Source: Chlorocebus sabaeus | Taxonomy: Eukaryota; Chordata; Mammalia; Primates; Cercopithecidae | NCBI RefSeq assembly: GCF_047675955.1 | Contig: NC_132904.1 | Span: forward strand, 64,971,435 to 65,035,434 | Direction: 5' to 3' | Length of the DNA stretch: 64,000 nucleotides | In this document: positions 1-11,552 of the stretch, piece by piece | Position numbering within the stretch: the stretch's first letter is position 1 | Layout: each line of letters begins with the position of its first letter | The notes under the pieces: generated by a model | The model's database searches: none | What the model was told of the DNA's origin: nothing | Seen by the model: only the letters and a program-made list of their open reading frames with translations | Translations under genes and position numbers: made by a program

Positions 1-225
1 CTGTGAATGAATGCACATATCAGAAAGCAGTTTCCTGGAACCTTTCTTTCTTGGTTTTATTTGAGGATATTTCACTTTTCATCATAGTTTTTAATGCGCT
101 AAGAAATATCACGTTTTTGGTTTTACAGGTACAGTGTTCAAACACTGCCTTATGAGAAAAGAGGTAAAACTCCATGAGTGGAATGTACACATCACAAAGC
201 AGTTTCTCAGAAAGCTTCTCTCCAC
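1..225 (-). repeat. Alphoid satellite, left flank of the L1 insertion
   Basis: This is the end of a type-a monomer and the first third of a type-b monomer. The landmark of monomer a (ACAGGTACAGTGTTC) starts at 125 and is followed by the usual CACAAAGCAG monomer junction near 193-202. The type-b monomer breaks off after CTTCTCTCCA at about 224, where the L1 poly(T) begins, and resumes at about 4054. Strand is given relative to the customary orientation of the alpha-satellite consensus, which reads on the minus strand throughout this window. Confidence 0.9.
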
Positions 226-261
226 TTTTTTTTCTTTTCTTTTCCTTTTTTTTTTTTTTTT
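226..261 (-). other. L1 poly(A) tail (poly(T) on the plus strand)
   Basis: A 36-bp T-rich run is interrupted by single C residues at roughly 5-bp spacing on its satellite-side half, then becomes a pure T run up to the 3' UTR at 262. On the element's own strand this is A-rich with AAAAG-like interruptions. The first few T residues may belong to the satellite target. Confidence 0.85.
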
Positions 262-486
262 AATTGTTATACTTTAAGTTCTAGGGTACATGTGCATATC
301 ATGCAGGTTTTAACATATGTATACTTGTGCCATGTTGGCATGCTGCACCCATCAACTCGTCAGCACTCATCAACTCTTCTTTTACATCAGGTATAATTCT
401 CAATGCAATCTCTCCTCCCTCCCGCCTCCCCTTGATAGGCCCCAGTGTATGATGTTCCCCTTCCTAAGTCCAAGTGATCTCATTGT
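262..486 (-). other. L1 3' UTR
   Basis: This is non-coding L1 sequence between the ORF2 stop (TGA on the minus strand, plus-strand positions 487-489) and the poly(A) tail. It contains the G-rich/polypurine tract of L1 3' UTRs, seen as a C/T-rich run at about 408-433 on the plus strand. Near 350-377 a CATCAACTC motif occurs twice, a small local duplication. Confidence 0.85.
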
Positions 487-1345
487 TCAGTTCCCACCTA
501 TGAGTGAGAACGTGAGGTGTTTGGTTTTCTGTTCTTGCGATAGTTTGCTGAGAATGATGGTTTCCAGCTGCATCCATGTCCCTACAAAGGACACAAACTC
601 ATCCTTTTTTATGGCTGCATAGTATTCCATGGTGTATATGTGCCACATTTTCTTAATCCAGTCTGTCACTGATGGACATTTGGGTTGATTCCACGTCTTT
701 GCTATTGTGAATAGTGCCGCAATAAACATACGTGTGCATATGTCTTTATAGCAGCAAGATTTATAATCCTTTGGGTATATACCCAGTAATGGGAGAGCTG
801 GGTCATATGGTACTTCTAGTTCTAGATCCTTAAGGAATCACCATACTATTTTCCATAATGGTTGAACTAGTTTACAATCACACCAACAGTGTAAAAGTGT
901 TCCTATTTCTCCACATCTTCTCCAGCACCAGTTGTTTCCTGACTTTTTAATAATTGCCATTTTAACTTGTGTGAGGTGGTATCTCATTGTGGCTTTGATT
1001 TGCATTTCTCTGATGCAGTGATGATGAGCATTTTTTCATGTCTCTGTTGGCTGTATGAATGTCTTCTTTTCAGAACTGTCTGTTCATATACTTTGCCTAC
1101 TTTTGGATGGGGTTATTTGTTTTTTTCTTGTAAATTTGTTTGAGTTCTTTGTAGATTCTGGATATTAGCCCTTTGTCAGATGAGTAGATTGCAAAAATTT
1201 TCTCCCATTCTGTAGGTTGCCTGTTCACTCTAATGGTAGTTTCTTTTGCTGTGTAGAAGCTCTTTAGTTTAATTAGATCCCATTTGTCAATTTTGGCTTT
1301 TGTTGCCGTTGCTTTTGGTCGTTTAGACATGAAGTCCTTGCTCAT
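487..1345 (-). pseudogene. L1 ORF2 C-terminal region fragments
   Basis: Open stretches at 1345-1097 (82 residues) and 729-487 (80 residues) match the C-terminal part of L1 ORF2. The second ends in the typical terminal residues of the family followed by TGA. Between them (about 730-1096) the L1 sequence is recognisable at DNA level but the reading frame is broken. Confidence 0.85.
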
Positions 1346-1410
1346 GCCTATGTCCTGAATGGTACTACATAGGTTTTCTTCTAGGGTTTTTATGATATTA
1401 GGCGAAACAT

Positions 1411-2355
1411 TTAAGTCTCTAATCCATCTTGAATTAATTTTCGTATAGGAGTAAGGAAAGGAACCAGTTTCAGCTTTCTACTTATGGCTAGCCAATTTTC
1501 CCAGCACCATTTATTAAATAGGGAATCTTTTCCCCATTTCTTGTTTTTCTCAGGTTTATCAAAGATCAGATGGCTGTAGATGTGTGGTATTCTTTCTGAG
1601 GACTCTGTTCTGTTCCATTGGTCTGTATCTCTGTTTTGGTACCAGTACCATGCTGTTTTGGTTACTGTAGCCTTGTAGTATAGTTTGAAGTCAGGTAGCG
1701 TGATGCCTCCAGTTTTGTTCTTTTGACTTAGGATTGTCTTGGCAATGTGGGCTCTTTTTTGGTTCCATATGAACTTTAAAGCAGTTTTTTCCAATTCTGT
1801 GAAGAAAGTCATTGGTAGCTTGATGGGGATATCATTGAATCTATAAATTACCTCGGGCTGTATGGCCATTTTCACGATATTGATTCTTCCTATCCATGTG
1901 CATGGTATGTTCTTCCATTTGTTTGTGTCCTCTTTTATTTCACTGAGCAGTGGTTTGTAGTTCTCCTTGAAGGGGTCCTTTACATCCCTCGTAAGGTGGA
2001 TTCCTAGGTATTTTATTCTCTTTGAAGCAATTTTGAATGGAACTTCATTCATGATTTGGCTCTCTGTTTGTCTGTTACTGGTGTATAAGAATGCTTGTGA
2101 TTTTTGCACATTAATTTTGTATCCTGAGACTTTGCTGAAGTTGCTTATCAGCTTAAGGAGATTTTGTGCTGAGACAATGGGGTTTTCTAAATATACAATC
2201 ATGTCATCTGCAAAGAGGGACAATTTGACTTCTTCTTTTCCTAACTGAATCCCCTTGATTTCTTTCTCTTTCCTGATTGCCCTAGCCAGAACTTCCAACA
2301 TTATATTGAATAGGAGTGGTGAGAGAAGGCATCCCTGTCTTGTGCCAGTTTTCAA
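1411..2355 (-). pseudogene. L1 ORF2 reverse-transcriptase core and thumb fragment
   Basis: This is the longest open frame in the window, at 314 residues. It begins at the GTRQGCLLSP element (residues 4-13) and carries the FADD catalytic motif at residues 48-51 (plus-strand positions 2203-2214). It then runs on into the region downstream of the RT. It is an internal piece of ORF2, with no promoter or genuine initiation codon. Confidence 0.9.
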
Positions 2356-2572
2356 AGGGAATTTTTCCAGTTTTGGCTCATTCAGTATGATATTGGCTGT
2401 GGATTTGTCATAAATAGCTTTTATTATTTTGAGATACGTTCATCAATACGGAATTTACTGAGCATTTTTAGCAGAAGGGCTGTTGAATTTTGTCAAAGAC
2501 CTTTTCTGCATCTATTGAGATAGTCATGTGGTTTTTGTCTTTGATTCTGTTTATATGCTGGATGACGTTTAT

Positions 2573-3022
2573 TCATTTGCATATGTTGAACCAGCCTTGC
2601 ATCCCAGTGATGAAGCCCACTTGATCATGGTGGATAAGCTTTTTGATGTGCTGCTGGATCCAGTTTGCCAGTATTTTGTTGAGGATTTTTGCATCGATAT
2701 TCATCAGGGATATTGGTCTAAAATTCTCTTTTTTTGTTGTGTCTCTGCCAGGCTCTGGTATCAGGATGATGTTGGCCATAAAATGAGTTAGGGAGGATTC
2801 CCTCTTTTTCTATTGATTGGAATAGTTTCAGAAGGAATGGTACCAGCTCCTCCTTGTACCTCTGGTAGAATTCAGCTGTGACTCCATCTGGTCCTGGACT
2901 TTTTTCATTGGTAGGCTATTAATTATTGCCTCAATTTCAGAGCCTGCTATTGGTCTATTCAGGAATTCAGCTTCTTCCTGGTTTAGTCTTGGAAGAGTGT
3001 AAGTGTCCAGGAAATTATCCAT
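2573..3022 (-). pseudogene. L1 ORF2, segment leading into and starting the reverse transcriptase
   Basis: Two open stretches in different frames (3022-2828 and 2779-2573) together cover the start of the RT domain. The second includes the conserved PGRD and FRPISL segments of L1 RT (residues 9-12 and 21-26 of that stretch). The frame change between 2828 and 2779 and a stop near 2573 show the coding sequence is broken here. Confidence 0.82.
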
Positions 3023-3339
3023 TTCTTCTAGATTTTCTAGTTCATTTGCATAGAGGTGTTTATAGTATTCTCTGACGGTAGTTTGTATTTCTGTGGGGTC
3101 AGTGGTGATATCCTCTTTATCATTTTTTATTGCATTTGTTTGATTCTTCTCTTCTTCTTTATTAATCTTGCTGGCAGTCTATCAATTTTGTTGATCTTTT
3201 CAAAAACCCAACTCCTGGATTCATTGATTTTTGGGAGGGTTTTTTGTGTCTCTATCTCCTTCAGTTCTGCTCTGATCTTAGTTATTTCTTGCCTTCTGCT
3301 AGCTTTTGAATGTGTTTACTCTTGCTTCTCTAGTTATTT

Positions 3340-4008
3340 TCATTGTGATGTTAGAGTGTCAATTTTAGATCTTTCCAGCTTTCTCTTGTGGGCATTTAAT
3401 GCTATAAATTTCCCTCTACACACTGCTTTAAATGTGTCCCAGAGACTCTGGTATGTTGTATGTTTGTTCTCATTGGTCTCAAAGAACATCTTTATTTCTG
3501 TCTTCATTTTGTTATGTACACAGTAGTCATTCAGGAGCAGGTTATAAAGTTTCCATGTAGTTGAGCAGTTTTGATTGAGTTTCTTAGTCCTGAGCTCTAG
3601 TTTGATTGCACTGTGGTCTGAGAGACAGTTTGTTATAATTTCTATTCTTGTACATTTGCTGAGGAGTGCTTTACTTCCAATTATGTAGTCAATTTTGGAA
3701 TAAGGGTGATGCAGTGCTGAGTAGAATGTATATTCTGTTGATTTGAGGTGAAGAGTTCTGTAGATGTCTATTAGGTCTGCTTGCTGCAGAGATGAGTTCA
3801 ATTCCTGGATATCCTTGTTAACTTTCTTTCTCATTGATCTGTATAATGTTGACAGTGGGGCGTTGAAGTCTCCCATTATTATTGGACGGGAGTCTAAGTC
3901 TCTTTGTAAGTCTCTAAGGGCTTGCTTTATGAATCTGGTTGCTCCTGTAGTGGGTGCATATATATTTAGGGTAGTTAGCTCTTCCTGTTGAATTGATCCC
4001 TTTACCAT
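3340..4008 (-). pseudogene. L1 ORF2 endonuclease-domain fragment
   Basis: A 222-residue open stretch. GDFN lies at residues 46-49, KIDY at 105-108 and SDHS at 130-133. A constant offset of 98 places Asp47, Asn49, Asp107 and His132 at the human ORF2p endonuclease catalytic positions Asp145, Asn147, Asp205 and His230. All four are kept, but the residue after Asp107 is Tyr where human L1 has His. The N-terminal third of the fold is missing, so it cannot be an active nuclease. The Met at residue 1 is internal to ORF2 and not a real start. Confidence 0.88.
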
Positions 4009-4053
4009 TATGTAATGGCCTTCTTGTCTCTTTTGATCTTTGATGGTTTAAAG

Positions 4054-7000
4054 TTCAGTTTTTATTTAAAGTTATTTCCTTTCTCACCATTGATCTGAAT
4101 ATGCTCTCGAATGTGCCTTCGCGAATCCATCCATGATGGCGTTTCAAAACTGCGTAATAGAAAGACCATTTATCTATGTGAGATGAATAAACGTATTTGT
4201 CACAAAGCAGTTTCACAGAAAGATTATTTTCAGTTTTTGTTTGAGGATATTTCCTTTTCCACCATAGCCGTCCATATACTCTCAAATGTCCACTGGTAAC
4301 TTTTTCTCCAAAGGGATTACCCAATCCTCTATGAGAAGAAAAGTATAACTGTGAGTGGAACGCACACATCAGAACGCAGTACCTCGGAAATCTCTCCCGT
4401 TTCTATCTAAAGATATTTCCATTTTCACCCTAAGCCTCAAAGCGCTCATGATTACCCTTTAGCTGACTAAACTAAAAGAGTGTTAGAATACTCCTCAATG
4501 AAAACAGATGCTTAACTGTGAGAGTGGACTTTGCATGACCAAGAACAATATCACAGAAAGTTTCCTTATGATTTTTATCGGAGAGTAGTACTTTTTCAGC
4601 ATATTCTTAAGAGTATTCTCGAATGTCTTTCTCAGATTTCACAGAAAGAGTGATTTCAAACTGCTCAATCACAAAGCAGTTGCTCAGAAAGCTTCTCTCC
4701 AGTTTTCAGTGGAAGACATTTCCTTGCTGGCCACTGGTCTCTGGTTGCCACTTAATATCCTTTTGCAGAATCCTCAAAGACAGACTTTCCAAACTGGGAA
4801 ATATAGAGGAAGCTTTAACACTCTGAAATGAATGCACACGTCAGAGAGCAGTTTCGTGGAACACTTCTTTCTGGGTTTTATTTCAGGATATTTCACTTTT
4901 CACCATAGTCTCCCATGTGCTTCGAAATATTACTTTTTCAGTTTTACAGGAACAGTGTTCAAACACTGCCTTTTGAGAAAAGAGGTATAACTCCCTGAGT
5001 GGAATGTACTCATCACAAAGCAGTTTCTCAGAAAACTCCCGTCCAGTTTTTATATGAAGATACCTCCTTTTTCACCGTAGGCCTGAATGTGCTACTGAAA
5101 ATCCCTTCACGAATCCATCCATGATGGAGTTTCCAAACTGCATGATATAAGGAAAGTTTTATCTATTTTAGATGAATAAAAGTATCTATCTCAAAGCAGT
5201 TTCACAGAAAGCTTCTTTCCAGTTTCTGTCTGAAGATATTTCCTTTTTCACCATAGCCATTCATAGACTCCCGAATGTCCCTTGGTAGCTTTTTCTCCAA
5301 AAGGCAATCCACAATCCTCTATGAGAAGAAAGGTATAATTGCGTGATTGGAATACACACGTCACAAAACAGCTCCTTGGAAAGCTTCTTTCCACTTTCTG
5401 TCTGAACATATTTACTTTTTCACAGTAAACCTCAAAGAGCTCCCGAATATCCCTTAGTAGACTAACCAAAAACAGTGTTAGAGTACTGCTGAATGAAAAG
5501 AGAAGCTTAACTGTGTGAGCAGAATTCACGCGACACAGAGCAGTTTCACAGAATGCTTCCTTCTGGTTTCTATCTGAGGGTATTTCTTTTTCAGGATATT
5601 CTAAAGAGCGTTTCCAAATGTGCTTTCTCAGATTCCACAGAAACAGTGATTTCAAACTGCTGAATCCAAAGAATAATTTAACTCTATGTGGTGAATTCAA
5701 ACATCACAAAAGAGTTGCTCAGAAATCTTCTGTCTAGTTTTCAACAGAAATCATGTCCTTGTTCACCACACGCTTCCGGTTGCCACTTAATATCCCCTCA
5801 GAGAATCCTCAAAGACAGTCTTTCCAAATTGGGAAATGTAGAGTAAGCTTTAACTCTGTGAAATGAATGGACATGTCAGAAAGCAGTTTCTGGGACTGCT
5901 TCTTTCCGGGTTTTATTTGAAGATTTTCACTTTTCGCCATAGTCTTCAATGTGCTCCGAATACCATTTTTTTAGTTTTGCAGGAACAGTGTTTAAACAGT
6001 GCCTTATGAGAAAAAAGGTATAAATCCCTGAGTGGAATGCACACACCACCAAGCAGTTTCTCAGAAAGCTTCTCCCCAGGTTTTATCTGATGATATTTCC
6101 TTTTTCACCGAAGGCTGCAATATGATCCCGAATATCTCTTCGCGGATCCATCCATGATGGAGTTTCTAAGCTGTGTAAAGAAAGCTTATCTATGTGAGAT
6201 GAATAAACATAGCAAAAAGCAGATTCACAGAAAGCTTCTTTTCAGTTTTTATCTGAAGATATTTCCTTTTTCACCATAGTCCTGAAAGTGCTTCCGAATG
6301 TCCCTTCGAGGATCCGTCCATGAGAGAGTTTCCAAGCTGCATAATGTAAAGAAAGCTTTATTTATGGGAGATGAATACACATGTCACAGAACAGTTTCAT
6401 AGAAAGCTTCTTTCCAGTTTCTGTCTGAGGCTATTTTCCTTTTCACCATAGGCATCAACATGCTTCTGAATATCACATGGTAAGTATTTCTTTAAAAGGG
6501 TATACCTGATGCTGTATTGGAAGAGAGGTATAACACTGTGAGTGGAATGCATACATCACAAAGCAGTTCTTCAGAAAGCTTCTCTCCAGTTTTTGTCTAA
6601 ACATATTTCCTTTTTCACCATAACCTCAAAGCACTCCTGAATATCCCTTCACACGCTAAACATAAACAGGGTTAGAAAACTGCAATGAAAAGTGAGGTTT
6701 AACTGAGTGAGAGGAATTAAGATGAAACAGAGTAGATTCACAGAAAGCTTCCTTCTGGATTTTACCTGAGGATATTTCTTTCTCCATATTTTAAGAAGCG
6801 TTCCCAAATGTCCTTCCTCAGATTCCACAAACACAGTGATTTCAAGGTGCTCAATCCAAAGAAAGCTTTAACTCTATGAGATGAATACACATATCACAAA
6901 GCAGTTGCTCTGAAAGCTTCTCTCCAATTTTCATTGGAAGACGTTTCCCTGCTCACCACAGGCCACTGGGCACCACTTAATATCAATTCACAGGTTCCTC

Positions 7001-9236
7001 AAAGTCAGAGTTTCCAAACTGGGCAACATAGTGTACGCTTTAACTCTGTGAAATGAATGCACATATCAGAGAGCAGTTTCTTGGAACACTTCTTTCTGGG
7101 CTTTATTTGAGGATATTTCACTTTTCACCATGGTCTTCCATGCATTCATACATATTCCTCTTTCGGTTTTACAGGAAGAGTGTTCAAACACTGCCTTATG
7201 AGAAAAGAGGTATAACTCCCTGAGTGGAATGCATACATCACCAAGAAGTTTCTCAGAAAACTTCTATCCAGTTTTTATCAGAAGATATCTCCTTTTCCAC
7301 CGTAGGCCTGAATGTGCTCCCAAGTGTCCCTTCAAGAATCCGTTCATGACGGCATTGCAAAACTGCGTAAGAGAAGGAAAGTTTTATCTATGTGAGATGA
7401 ATAAACATATCTATCACAAAGCAGTTTCACAGAAAGCTGCTTTCCAGTTTTTGTGTGACGGTATTTCATTTTCCACCATAGCTGTCCATATACTGTTGAA
7501 TGTCCCATGGTAGCTTTTTCTCCAAAAGGGATTCCCCAATCCTCTATGAGAAGAATAGTATAACTCTGTGAGTGGAATGCACACATCACAAAGCAGCTCC
7601 TCAGAAATATTCCCTCCAGTTTCCATCTGAAGACATTTCCATTCTCAAGATAAACCTCAAAGCGCTCCAGAGTGTCCCTTAGCTGGCTAAACTAAAACAG
7701 TGTTAGAATACTGCTCAATGAAAACGGAAGCTTAACTGTGCAAGTGGCATTCACATGACACAGAGCACTTTCACAGAAAGCTTCCTCTGGTTTTTATCAG
7801 AGTGTATTTCTTTTTCAGCACATTCTTAACAGCGTTCCCAAATGTCCTTTCTCAGGTTCCACTGAAAAAGTGATTTTGAACTGCTCAATTCAAAGAATGA
7901 TTTAACTCTATAATATGAATCCGCAGGTCACAAAGCAGTTGCTCAGAAAGAATCTGTCCAGTTTTCGACGGAAGACATTTCCTTACTCGCCACAGTACCC
8001 GGTTGCCACTTAATATCCCTTCACAGAATCTTCAAAAACAGACTTTTCAAACTGGGAAATGTAGAGTAAGCTTTAACTCTCTGAAATGAATGCACACATC
8101 AGAGAGCAGTTTCTTGGAGTGCTTTTTTCTGGGTTTTATTTCAGGATATTTCACTTTTGGCTATAGTCCTCCATGCACTCTGAAATATTACTTTTTTGGT
8201 TTTATAGGAACAGAGTTCAAACACTGCATTATGAGACAAGAGGTATAACTCCCTGAGTGGAATACTCACATCACAAAGCAGTTTCTCAGAAAACTTCCAT
8301 TCACTTTTCATCTGAACATATCTCCTTTTTCAACATAGGACTGAATATGTTCCCGAAAGTTCCTTTGTGGATCTGTCCATGACGGAGTTTCCAAACAGCG
8401 GAATATAAGGAATGTTTTATCTATGTGAGATGAACAAACGTATCCATCACAAAGCAGTTTTACATAAATCTTCTTTCCTGTTTTTGTCTGAGGAGATTTC
8501 CTTTTTCACCATAGCCGTACCTATAGTCCCAAATGTCCCTTGCTAGCTTTTTCTCCAAAAGGCATTCCCCAATCCTCTAAGAGAAGAAAGGTATAATTCT
8601 GTGAGTGAAATGCCCATGTCACAAAACAGTTCCTCGGAAAGCTTCTCTCCAGTTTCTATTTAATCATATTTCCTTTCTCACTCTAAGACTCAAAGCATTT
8701 CTGAATATCCCTTTGCACGCTAAAGATAAACAGAGTTAGAAACTCTTCAATAAAATGGGAAGCTTAACAGAGTGAGAGGAATTCTCATCACACATAGTAG
8801 TTTCACAGAAAGCTTCCTTCTGGTTTTCATCAGAGGATATTTCTTTCTCCATATTCCAAAGAGCGATCCCTAATGTCCTTCCTGAGATACCACCGAAACA
8901 GTTATTTCAAACTGCTCAATCCAAGGAATAGTTTAACTCTATGAGATGAATACACACATCACAAAGCAGTTGCTCAGAAAGCTTCTCTCCAGTTATCATG
9001 GGAAGTCATTTCCTTGCTCACAACAGGCCTCTGGGGCACCACTTAATATCCCTTCGCATATTGCTAAAAGACAGAGTTTGCAAACTGGGCCATGTAGAGT
9101 ACGCTTTAATTTTGTGATGTGAAAGCTCATATCAGAGAGCAGTTTCCTGGAACGCATCTTTCTGGGTTTTACTTGAGGATAGTTCACTCTTCACCATAGT
9201 CTTCAATGCACTGCAAAATATCACATTTTCAGTTTT
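4054..9236 (-). repeat. Complex alphoid HOR block 0 (mixed 6-mer and 7-mer units)
   Basis: Alphoid monomers resume after the L1. The monomer-a landmark starts at 4946, 5979, 7171, 8204 and 9237, giving intervals of 1033, 1192, 1033 and 1033 bp. The 1192-bp unit is a 7-mer with an extra type-b-like monomer, recognisable by the AGCAAAAAGCAG junction near 6210-6222. The L1-bearing unit, the 4946 unit and the 5979 unit match, in order, the units at 20112, 21140 and 22173. The unit at 8204 is mosaic: its first monomers resemble the 21140 type, while its d and e monomers resemble those of the 7-mer units. Confidence 0.88.
4665..4676. other. 40-bp deletion junction inside a type-e monomer
   Basis: The e monomer reads ACTGCTCAATC and then directly ACAAAGCAGTTGCTCAG. 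In other copies about 40 bp lie between these, ending in the CACATCACAAAGCAG monomer junction. The loss makes the L1-bearing unit about 997 bp after removing the L1, compared with 1,028 bp in its paralogs at 20112 and 37382. Confidence 0.8.
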
Positions 9237-9587
9237 ATAGGAACAGTGGTCAAACCCTGCCTTATGAGAAAAGAGGTAAAACTCCGTAAGTGGAATGCAC
9301 ACATCACAAAGAAGTTTCTCAGAAAGCTTCTCTCCAGTTTTTATGGGATGATATCTCCTATATCCCCACAGGTCTGAATGTGCTCCCGAATGTTCCTTTG
9401 CGAATCCATCACTGATGCAGTTTCAAAACTGCATAATAGAAAGAAAGATTTATCTATGCGAGATGAATAGACATATCTATCACAAAGCAGTTTAAAAGAA
9501 AGTTTCTTTCCAGTATTTCTCTGAGGATATTTCCTTTTTCACCATAGCTGACCACATACTCCCGAATGTCCCCTAGTAGTTTTTTCT

Positions 9588-9598
9588 CCAAATTAAGA
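9588..9598. other. Deletion junction in monomer c (about 60 bp lost)
   Basis: The sequence goes from TTTTTTCTCCAAA of a c monomer straight to AAGCTCCTCAG of the following d monomer. The second half of c, including its CACAAAGCAG end, is missing. This accounts for the 973-bp interval. Confidence 0.8.
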
Positions 9599-11535
9599 AG
9601 CTCCTCAGAAATCTACACTCCAGTATCTATCTGAAGATATTTCCGTTTTCACCATAAGCTTCAAAGCACTCCCGAGTGTCCCTTAGCTGACTAACCTAAA
9701 ACAGTGTTAGAATGCTGCTCAATGAAAACAGAAGTTTAACTGTGCGACTGGACTTCACGTTACCTAGAGCAGTTTCACAAAAAGTTTCCTTCTGGTTTTT
9801 ATCGGAGTGTATTTCTTTTTCAACATATTCTTAAGATAGTTCCCAAATGTCTTTTCTCAGGTTTCACAGAAACAGTGGTTTCAAACTGCTCAATCCAAAG
9901 AATGATTAAATTCTATGAGATGAATACACACATTACAAAGCATTTGCTCCCAAAACTTCTCTCCAGTTTTCATCAGAAGACGTTTCCTTTCTCAGCACAA
10001 GCCTCCAGGTGCCACTAAATATATCTTCACATATGTCTCAAAGACAAAGTTTCCAAACTGGGCAACGTAGTGTAAGCTTTAATTACCTGAAATGAATGAA
10101 CACGTCTGAGAGCAGTTTCTTGGAATGCTTCTTTCTGGGTTTAATTTCAGGACATTTCACTTTTCGTTGTAGTCTTCAATGTACTGCAAAATATCACTTT
10201 TTCAGTTTTACAGGAACAGTGTTCAAACCTGCCTTATGAGAAAAGAGGTATAACTCCCAGAGTGGAATGCACACATCACAAAGCAGTTTCTCAGAAAGGT
10301 TCTCTCCAGTTTTTATCTGAAGATATCTCCTATTTCCCCACAGGCTTGAATGTGCTCCCGAATGATACTTCGTGAATCCATCCATGATACTGTTTCAAAG
10401 CTGTGTAATAGAAATAATGTTTTCTTTATGTGAGATGAATAGACATATATATCACAAAGCAGTTTCACAGAAAGCTTCTTTCCAGTTTTTGTCTGAGGAC
10501 ATTTCCTTTACCTCCATAGCCGTGCATATACTCCTGAATGTTCCCTGGTAGCGCTTATTTCAAACAGGATTACCCAATATTCTATGAGAAGAAAAGTACA
10601 ACTCTGTGAGTGGAATGCACCCATCAGAAAGCAGATCCTGGGAAATCTTCTCTCCAGTATCCAACTGAAGATATTTCCGTTTTCACCGTAAGCCTCAAAG
10701 AGCTCCTGACTGTCCCTTAACTGACTAACCCAAAACAGTGTTAGAATACTGCTCAATAAAAACAGAAGCTTAACTATGTGAGAGGGCTTCATGTGACCTA
10801 GAGCAGTTTCACAGAAAGTTTCCTTCTTGTTTTTATCGGAGGCTATTTCTTTTTCAGCATATTCTTAAGAGCGTTCCCAAATGTCCTTTCTCAGGTCCCA
10901 CAGGAACAGTAATTTCAAACTGCACAATACAAAGAATGATTTAAATGTATGAGATGAATACACACATCACAAAGCAGCTGCTCGGAAAACTTCTCCCCAG
11001 TTTTCATAGGAAGACGTTTCCTTTCTCACCACAAGCCTCCGGGCACCACTTAATGTCCCTTCACAGTTTCCTCAAAGACAGTTTCCAATCTGGGCAACAT
11101 AGTGTAAGCTTTAACTCCCTGAAATGAATGCACATGTCGGAGAGCAGTTTCATGGAACGCTTCTTTCAGGGATTTATTTCAGGATATTTCACTTTTTGCC
11201 ACAGTCTACAATGCACTGCAAATTATCACTTTTTCAGTTTTACAGGAACAGTGTTCAAACACTGAGTTATGAGAAAAGAGGTATATCTCCCTGAGCGGAA
11301 TGCACACATCATAAAGCAGTTTCTAAGAAAGATTCTATCCACTTTTTATCTGAAGATATCTCCTTTTTCCCCACAGGCCTGAAAGTGCTCCCAAATGTCC
11401 CTTCGCAAATCCGTCCATGACGTAGTTTCAAAACTGCATAATAGAAAGAAAGTTTTATCTATGTTAGATGAATAGACATGTCTATCACAAAGCTGTTTCA
11501 CACAAAGGTTCTTTCCAGTTTTTGTCTGAGGATAT

Positions 11536-11552
11536 TTCCTTTTTCACCATAG
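11536..11552 (+). promoter_or_regulatory. pJ-alpha-type box (example in a uniform array)
   Basis: TTCCTTTTTCACCATAG matches the published pJ-alpha motif TTCCTTTTYCACCRTAG at every position. It lies in a c monomer. Other exact copies in c monomers include 5240-5256, 41885-41901 and 62083-62099, and many more differ by one base. In alphoid DNA this location holds either a pJ-alpha box (A-type monomers) or a CENP-B box (B-type). I saw only the former class. Confidence 0.7.

Larger units (their letters stand above)
226..4053 (-). mobile_element. LINE-1 retrotransposon, 5'-truncated, primate-specific (L1PA-like)
   Basis: A 3.8-kb L1 lies antisense to the window. Read on the minus strand it holds the 3' three-quarters of ORF2, a 3' UTR of about 225 bp and a poly(A) tail. 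ORF1, the 5' UTR and roughly the first 80 codons of ORF2 are absent, as is common after incomplete target-primed reverse transcription. Stops and frameshifts break ORF2 into several frames, so the copy is dead. The 3' UTR has the polypurine tract of primate L1PA elements (pyrimidine-rich on the plus strand at about 408-433). Exact subfamily is not assigned, but the divergence suggests an older L1PA, not L1HS. It sits in a type-b monomer. Flanks TCCACTTTTT (left) and TTCAGTTTTT (right) give at best a short, imperfect target-site duplication. Confidence 0.95.
487..4053 (-). pseudogene. L1 ORF2 remnant (endonuclease-reverse transcriptase), truncated and frameshifted
   Basis: On the minus strand this encodes the L1 ORF2 protein from about residue 84 to its C-terminus. 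Order from 4053 downwards: most of the apurinic/apyrimidinic-type endonuclease domain, a linker, the reverse transcriptase with an FADD catalytic motif, then the C-terminal region ending at the expected terminal residues and stop. Open stretches are separated by stops or frame changes at about 3340, 3022-2828, 2573, 2355 and between 1411 and 729. The intact protein of the family is about 1,275 residues, so this copy cannot make it. N-terminal endonuclease catalytic positions (Asn14 and Glu43 of human ORF2p) lie in the missing part. Confidence 0.92.

Noticed and set aside
3056..3526. Plus-strand frame of 156 hydrophobic residues with apparent membrane segments
   Set aside because: It is the antisense of L1 ORF2. 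A-rich L1 coding sequence read backwards gives Phe/Leu/Ser-rich frames.
5248..5700. A 150-residue minus-strand frame matching another at 21442-21849
   Set aside because: The similarity is explained by block 0 and block 1 being duplicated satellite, not by a conserved protein.
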